Source: Candidatus Thorarchaeota archaeon
GTDB taxonomy: Archaea > Asgardarchaeota > Thorarchaeia > Thorarchaeales > Thorarchaeaceae
Assembly (NCBI GenBank): GCA_020348985.1
Contig: CP070761.1
Location: 760,990 to 824,989, forward strand
Direction of reading: 5' to 3'
DNA: 64,000 nucleotides
The position numbers and the translations under genes are program-made. How positions within the stretch are numbered: position 1 is the first letter of the stretch; each line of letters opens with the position of its first letter. Below the pieces are notes generated by a model. It was not told the DNA's origin. It did not search any database and saw only the letters and a program-made list of their open reading frames with translations. Of the stretch, positions 59,936-64,000 are shown in pieces.

Positions 59936-61000
59936 TCAGTCCCCTTTGAAGTATGGGATAATGTCCTTTCCTATCTGCTTGATTGCATCACTCTTGTCTG
60001 GTCCTATCGGTGATCCGACAACAAACTGTGTAACGCCAGATTTCTTGAGTTCCTCAATCCGCCCAATGCACTGGTCCTTGTCACCGACAACAGCAAAGGC
60101 ATCAACCATTTCATCTGTGACAGCTCCAGGAAGTCCACCAAAGTCGCCCTTACCCAGCAACTCTTTGACTTTGTTGCAGGCCTCCATGTCAAGTCCATGG
60201 CGTTCGAGTACAACATCAGGGGATCCTGCGACTATGAAAGCTACCACAATCTTTGCATCGCCCTTGAGAGCCTCTTCTCTAGTGCTGCCAATGCTAAACG
60301 AAGCATAGGCCGTCACATCGACCTCGCTGATGTCTCTACCGGCGGCATCCACACCTTCCTTGATTTTGGTCATAGCAATCTCAAAGTCCTTCGGATGACT
60401 TGCATTGATGAGAATCCCGTCTGCCACCATGGCCGTGTTCTTCAACATCATGGGACCTTGGGCTCCAGCGTAGATTGGTATCTTTGGACCCCGTTTGACA
60501 GGTTTCCCGTCTTTCATTACCGGATTTCCGTCTGCGTCAAGTACAGGCTCCCTCTTCACTATTGCAAGCTTTGCCCCTTTGACTTTGTAGACTTTCCCAT
60601 CAAGCTTGAACTTGCTTCCCTCTGTAAGGGTGCGCATGTACTCAATGGATTCAACAACAGTCGAAACCGGCCTGTCCCACTTGATACCCAAACCGCTTAG
60701 TGTAATCTTGTCGCCGGCTCCAATTCCGATGACTGCTCTGCCATTACTGAGTTCATTTATTGTCACGGCGGCAGAAGCCGTCAAGGCTGGGCTAATATGA
60801 AATGGATTGGTCACACCTGGACCAAGCATTATTCTGTCGGTCTGAAGCGCAATGGCTGTAAGGGCGGCCCACACGTTCCGATTGTTGTAGTGGTCAGTTA
60901 TCCACACATTGTCAAAGCCTGCATCTTCAGCAAGCTTCGTCCATTTGACTAGCTTTTCGATTGGCTTGTCAGGAACAAATTCGATTCCTATCCGCAGCAT
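59936..61000 (-). CDS. mer: F420-dependent 5,10-methylenetetrahydromethanopterin reductase
   Basis: 354 aa luciferase-like (beta/alpha)8 flavin-free F420 enzyme. Seen: IGIEFVPDKPIEKLVKWTKL, WITDHYNNRNVWAALTAIAL, PGVTNPFHISPALTASAAVTIN, GIGAGDKITLSGLG and GAQGPMMLK. It reduces methylene-H4MPT to methyl-H4MPT with F420H2, part of the archaeal C1/Wood-Ljungdahl branch. An extra stretch of about 25 residues (about 149-173, DADGNPVMKDGKPVKRG) interrupts the usual substrate-side loop before PIYAGAQGP. Possible alternative: another F420-dependent luciferase-family oxidoreductase. Divergent from the alcohol dehydrogenase gene. Confidence 0.82.
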   Translation of the reverse strand: MLRIGIEFVPDKPIEKLVKWTKLAEDAGFDNVWITDHYNNRNVWAALTAIALQTDRIMLGPGVTNPFHISPALTASAAVTINELSNGRAVIGIGAGDKITLSGLGIKWDRPVSTVVESIEYMRTLTEGSKFKLDGKVYKVKGAKLAIVKREPVLDADGNPVMKDGKPVKRGPKIPIYAGAQGPMMLKNTAMVADGILINASHPKDFEIAMTKIKEGVDAAGRDISEVDVTAYASFSIGSTREEALKGDAKIVVAFIVAGSPDVVLERHGLDMEACNKVKELLGKGDFGGLPGAVTDEMVDAFAVVGDKDQCIGRIEELKKSGVTQFVVGSPIGPDKSDAIKQIGKDIIPYFKGD

Positions 61001-61170
61001 GTGCTCCTACTCCGAGCTCCGAGCGAGTATGAACCACGACAAAAGGTTTTCTCCTAAGAGCAGAGTTTCAAGACGAAACCAACACAGAAGCCGCATCAAA
61101 GTACCTGATGATATCGAAGCATTTATGCTCAGGAACAATCCGAATATAGAATCAAAACAGGGGAGCCTCT

Positions 61171-62160
61171 ATGCAGTCACTTGTATTGACTCATGATGGA
61201 CTACAGATAGCTGATACGCCATTGCCCCCTCTGATGCCCGGACATGTCAGGATTGAAGTAAGGTCAGTTGGAATCTGTTCACTAGATCTTGCCATCTGGA
61301 AGGGCAATGTGGAAGCGGAAATGCCCATCATTTTGGGTCATGAAATATCGGGCGTCGTCCATGAGAGCTCACTTCCTGAATTCCGACCGGCAACTCATGT
61401 TGCAATTGAAGCAGATCAGCATTGTGGAACGTGTTGGTTTTGCCGCCGAGGACGCAAGAACGTTTGTTTGCAGAAAAAGACTCTTGGAATCGACTTGGAC
61501 GGAGGAATGACTGAGTATCTAACTGTTCCAGTAGACTCTGTGTTTCCGCTTCCAGAGGGAATAGACGATAATGCGGGGACTTTCATTGAGCCTTTGGCAG
61601 CAGCCATTCAGACATATGAGACAACACCTTCACAGCCCGATGAGGCCGTCGTTGTGATCGGTAGTGGGAAACTTGGACTCCTGATTGCCCAGGTCTACGA
61701 TGCCTATGGTGCAGATGTACACGTTGTTGGCAAGAATAAGTGGCAATTGGGGTTGGCACGGCAGCTGGGCCTCAGAAACACACACAACATCAAGGAATCA
61801 AACTGGAGGCAGTCTGTGTTGAATGCCACGGCAGGAGTCGGTTCAAGAATAGTAGTTGAGGCAACCGGCTCACCGACAGGTTTTGACATGGCCACAGAGA
61901 TTGTTCGCAGTGAAGGAGTAGTAGCGATAAAGAGCACTCATGGATCAAAACATGGCGTTGATTTGAACGAGATTGTCCAGAGAGGACTTCGTATTCAGGG
62001 CACAACCGGAGGGTCATTCAGCAAGGCCATCGATCTTCTTTCAAAGGGCAGAATTGAAGTGAAGCGTCTAATCTCAGGTCAGTTTGGACTGGAGCAAGGG
62101 GCAGAGGCATTCAGATTCGCAGACCGGCCTGAGAACACCAAGGTAATCGTAAATGTCTGA
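61171..62160 (+). CDS. Zinc-dependent medium-chain alcohol dehydrogenase
   Basis: 329 aa MDR enzyme. Catalytic zinc ligands: C36 in VGICSLDLAIWKG and H-E in LGHEISG; structural zinc CGTCWFCRRGRKNVC (four Cys); NAD(P) Rossmann VVIGSGKLGLLIAQ. The best fit is the sorbitol/threonine dehydrogenase branch, acting on a polyol or secondary alcohol; substrate unknown. GGGGA before the ATG at 61171. EndoQ follows after 11 bp and the next gene overlaps, so it heads an operon with DNA-repair-related members, an odd pairing. Confidence 0.88.
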   Translation: MQSLVLTHDGLQIADTPLPPLMPGHVRIEVRSVGICSLDLAIWKGNVEAEMPIILGHEISGVVHESSLPEFRPATHVAIEADQHCGTCWFCRRGRKNVCLQKKTLGIDLDGGMTEYLTVPVDSVFPLPEGIDDNAGTFIEPLAAAIQTYETTPSQPDEAVVVIGSGKLGLLIAQVYDAYGADVHVVGKNKWQLGLARQLGLRNTHNIKESNWRQSVLNATAGVGSRIVVEATGSPTGFDMATEIVRSEGVVAIKSTHGSKHGVDLNEIVQRGLRIQGTTGGSFSKAIDLLSKGRIEVKRLISGQFGLEQGAEAFRFADRPENTKVIVNV

Positions 62161-62171
62161 GGAACCATGGA

Positions 62172-63449
62172 ATGGAGGAATTTGACGCAGATCTCCACAT
62201 TCACTCGCACCACTCCATTGGTGTGAGCAAGAATATGACAGTCCCAAACCTGGTTGAGGGTGCTAGGCAAAAGGGACTTAGCATTCTTGGCACAGGCGAC
62301 GTCACACAACCGGGCTGGTTAGGGCATCTGAGGAACACGCTCAAAGAGAGGGATGAGACTCTCATTCATGATGACATTGCATTTGTATTGTCAGTCGAAA
62401 TAGAGGATGTCGAAGCGATTCATCATCTAGTATTTCTTCCAGGCTTTGAATCAGTTGTAGCACTCAAGGAGAGTCTTCGGGAATACTCGTCGAATTTGGA
62501 TCATCAGTGGGGCGGGCGACCACGTGTAAACATCAGAGGTGAGCAACTCGCAGGGTTCGTCAGAGATGTGGGTGGACTAATCGGTCCTGCGCATGCATTC
62601 ACACCATTTCGATCCATCTTTCGTGAAGGCAGGTATGAAGACCTCGTTGGATGCTACGGCAGTGAAGTGGATAGCGTCAAATTCATTGAGCTTGGATTAT
62701 CCGCTGACTCCAAGATGGCTGATTGTATACCATCTCTACGGGAGCTGACATTCTTGACATGTAGCGACGCACACTCCCCTTCACCAGCCAAGCTGGGCAG
62801 AGAGTTCGTCCGGTTCAGAATAGAGCGTCGCAACTTCCCGGAGATTCGTCTGGCGATTCTAAGGGAGAAAGGGAGGGCGCCTGTTCTAAACGTTGGTCTG
62901 AACCCGAGACTTGGTAAGTACTACCTGTCATTCTGTTCTGCATGCAGACGAACAATCATTCTTGAACCAGGGGATTCCAGTCCCAGCTTTGATGATCTTA
63001 ACATATACATTTCATTCTCTGATGCCAAAGAGCGACAGTCAATATTGAGGGCAATACATGACCGCGCGGTCTTTTGTCCGCATGATGGAAAGACCCTCCG
63101 TCTTGGTGTTAGGGATAGAGCAGTGATGATCGGTGGAGGTGACGAATCCAAACCTCTTCACCGCCCGCCATATATCCACATTCCGCCTCTTCTCGAACTG
63201 ATTACATCAGCATTGGGAGTCTCCTCGCCCTCTTCAAAGAAGGCTAGGACCCTCTACGAAAGACTCCGTGAATCACTTGGCCCGGAAACAACCATTCTCA
63301 CATCAACTCCTATCGATAGCTTGCATGAACTTGACTCAGCAGTCGCAGGAATGATAAGCGCGTTTCGGGAGGGTTCTGTTAACTACATCCCTGGCGGTGG
63401 AGGCAGGTATGGCCGTCTGATACCACCTTGGAAGAATGATTCGCAATGA
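62172..63449 (+). CDS. Endonuclease Q
   Basis: 425 aa. The PHP nuclease domain starts ADLHIHSHHS (D7, H9, H11), followed by GTGDVTQPGWLGHL and, at about 197-203, CSDAHSPSP, as in the TIGR00375/EndoQ family. A zinc module follows with CSAC at 255-258 and CPHDGKTLRLGVRDRAV from 302; the usual CPxCGG is altered so that the fourth Cys is Asp (an adjacent His may substitute). HRPPYIHIPPLLELI and the C-terminal helical part also fit. EndoQ cleaves 5' to uracil, hypoxanthine, xanthine and abasic sites. GAGGA before the ATG overlaps the ADH stop. The next gene overlaps by 4 bp (ATGA). Confidence 0.9.
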   Translation: MEEFDADLHIHSHHSIGVSKNMTVPNLVEGARQKGLSILGTGDVTQPGWLGHLRNTLKERDETLIHDDIAFVLSVEIEDVEAIHHLVFLPGFESVVALKESLREYSSNLDHQWGGRPRVNIRGEQLAGFVRDVGGLIGPAHAFTPFRSIFREGRYEDLVGCYGSEVDSVKFIELGLSADSKMADCIPSLRELTFLTCSDAHSPSPAKLGREFVRFRIERRNFPEIRLAILREKGRAPVLNVGLNPRLGKYYLSFCSACRRTIILEPGDSSPSFDDLNIYISFSDAKERQSILRAIHDRAVFCPHDGKTLRLGVRDRAVMIGGGDESKPLHRPPYIHIPPLLELITSALGVSSPSSKKARTLYERLRESLGPETTILTSTPIDSLHELDSAVAGMISAFREGSVNYIPGGGGRYGRLIPPWKNDSQ

Positions 63450-63772
63450 CCGTGGTTCGAGGAATAATCAGGGAAGTCGGGCCTACCCGTACAAGACAAG
63501 TTAGTGCTCGTAGATGGACATCTTCAACCGAGATTGTCATTCAGGATGAATCGACCATGAAGACTTACAGTGTACATGTATCAGGACGTACACTACAGAA
63601 GTCTAGCTTCCTTCCCCGTGTAGGAATACAGGTTGTCGTTCACGGATATGTTGAGGAAGCTGAATATGGCATCTCCGACTTTGTGGTGACCAGAGTAGTG
63701 AGCATCAAACACGTGGGGGCGGACCGAAAACGCACAATCAGATTCGACGATGTCGAATCCGAAGGTGATTAG
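63446..63772 (+). CDS. OB-fold-like small protein coupled to EndoQ
   Basis: 108 aa, all-beta prediction: TVVRGIIREVGPTRTRQVSA, then TSSTEIVIQDESTMKTYSVH, LPRVGIQVVVHGYVEEAEYG and DFVVTRVVSIK. The five-strand layout with a GxVE/GYVEE turn before the fifth strand is like an OB-fold nucleic-acid-binding domain (RPA/NucS type). The C-terminal tail is charged (DDVESEGD). The ATG overlaps the EndoQ stop by 4 bp, so translation is coupled; a single-strand-binding partner of EndoQ is my inference. The fold call is moderate. Confidence 0.6.
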   Translation: MTVVRGIIREVGPTRTRQVSARRWTSSTEIVIQDESTMKTYSVHVSGRTLQKSSFLPRVGIQVVVHGYVEEAEYGISDFVVTRVVSIKHVGADRKRTIRFDDVESEGD

Positions 63773-63777
63773 GATGT

Positions 63778-64000
63778 CTAGTTTCTCGAGTCCCTGACTA
63801 TGAATCTCGCATCAAGAATCCATCCTGATTTGCACTTTGGACATTTTGACGGTTTCTTTGTGGACTTCCTTCCTTTGAACACAAATCCACACTTGCCGCA
63901 ACTAGCGGGTAAACTGACAAGCTCCTTCCCCTCGTTCCGGACTGAAAGTGCTATGTGTTGAAGGTCTTCATACACAATGGATCTGGATTTGAGACCCAGC
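63778..64000 (-). CDS. HTH plus Zn-ribbon regulator, COG3357-like (cut by window edge)
   Basis: The visible 74 codons read in from the window end: SRSIVYEDLQHIALSVRNEG, then ELVSLPASCGKCGFVFKGRK, PSKCPKCKSGWILDARFIV. This matches the archaeal COG3357 pattern of a helix-turn-helix followed by PA-x-C-x2-C-GFVFK and CPKC zinc ribbon. The frame stays open to 64000, so the N-terminal HTH is truncated by the window rather than the GTG at 63975 being the real start. Predicted transcription regulator; convergent with the OB-like gene. Confidence 0.75.
   Translation of the reverse strand, partial: LGLKSRSIVYEDLQHIALSVRNEGKELVSLPASCGKCGFVFKGRKSTKKPSKCPKCKSGWILDARFIVRDSRN

Noticed and set aside
1-64000. 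tRNA, rRNA, CRISPR arrays, insertion sequences, prophage genes
   Set aside because: I looked for the conserved T-arm GTTCGAATC context, long spaced direct repeats, transposase or integrase motifs and terminal inverted repeats and found none that hold up. Covariance-model searches would be decisive for RNAs.

Overview
The window looks like archaeal chromosome, most likely from an Asgard (Thorarchaeota-like) lineage, although no marker gene here proves the phylum. Seen in the sequence: archaeal TATA elements about 25-30 bp upstream of starts, several apparently leaderless starts, Shine-Dalgarno sequences within operons, frequent GTG/TTG starts, F420-dependent methylene-H4MPT reductase, endonuclease Q, DUF131 and an HTH/zinc-ribbon regulator, alongside many membrane-anchored extracellular proteins and small zinc-ribbon proteins. 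Gene density is high, both strands are used, and convergent 3' ends often overlap by a few bases. I see no rRNA, tRNA, CRISPR array, insertion sequence or prophage.

Layout. 0-18.5 kb is an accessory-looking region: a cut-off aldo/keto reductase, two double-domain GNAT acetyltransferases, a PadR regulator behind an unusual 12-bp-phased operator array, secreted or membrane-anchored proteins (PPC-domain, two LamG-like paralogues), DUF1614, DUF362, DUF3795 and several unknown membrane proteins, and a UbiA prenyltransferase next to a GT87-type glycosyltransferase (probably surface glycolipid or glycan synthesis). 18.5-28.6 kb holds a complete bacterial-type nucleotide excision repair locus, uvrB-uvrA-uvrA'-uvrC, with two full-length UvrA paralogues whose genes overlap by 4 bp. 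28.6-48.3 kb is mixed housekeeping: a lone AsnC-type RAM domain, an APC permease, ferredoxin, an exported phospholipase D-like protein, TPR proteins, MazG/dCTPase, nitrilase, MTA phosphorylase plus a phosphoribosyltransferase (purine salvage), a PRMT-like methyltransferase, Nudix, a RecJ/GAN-like DHH nuclease, cupin, B3/B4 protein, a HerA-like ATPase and an MFS transporter. 48.3-57.5 kb has a SLC13-type transporter, several unknown genes and a three-gene cassette ending in a large Ski2-like helicase. 57-64 kb holds a metallo-beta-lactamase nuclease operon, a GNAT-mer pair, an alcohol dehydrogenase-endonuclease Q-OB-like protein operon and a cut-off HTH/zinc-ribbon regulator.

How the genes fit together. 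DNA repair and nucleotide hygiene recur: UvrBAAC for bulky lesions, EndoQ with a coupled small protein for deaminated bases, RecJ-like and HerA-like proteins for end processing, and Nudix and MazG enzymes for nucleotide-pool cleaning. The most novel points are the tandem UvrA pair with altered ABC signature residues, a PRMT with the full double-E motif, EndoQ coupled to an OB-like partner, an uncharacterised helicase cassette, a 38-residue acidic/tryptophan microprotein, and palindromic promoter elements.
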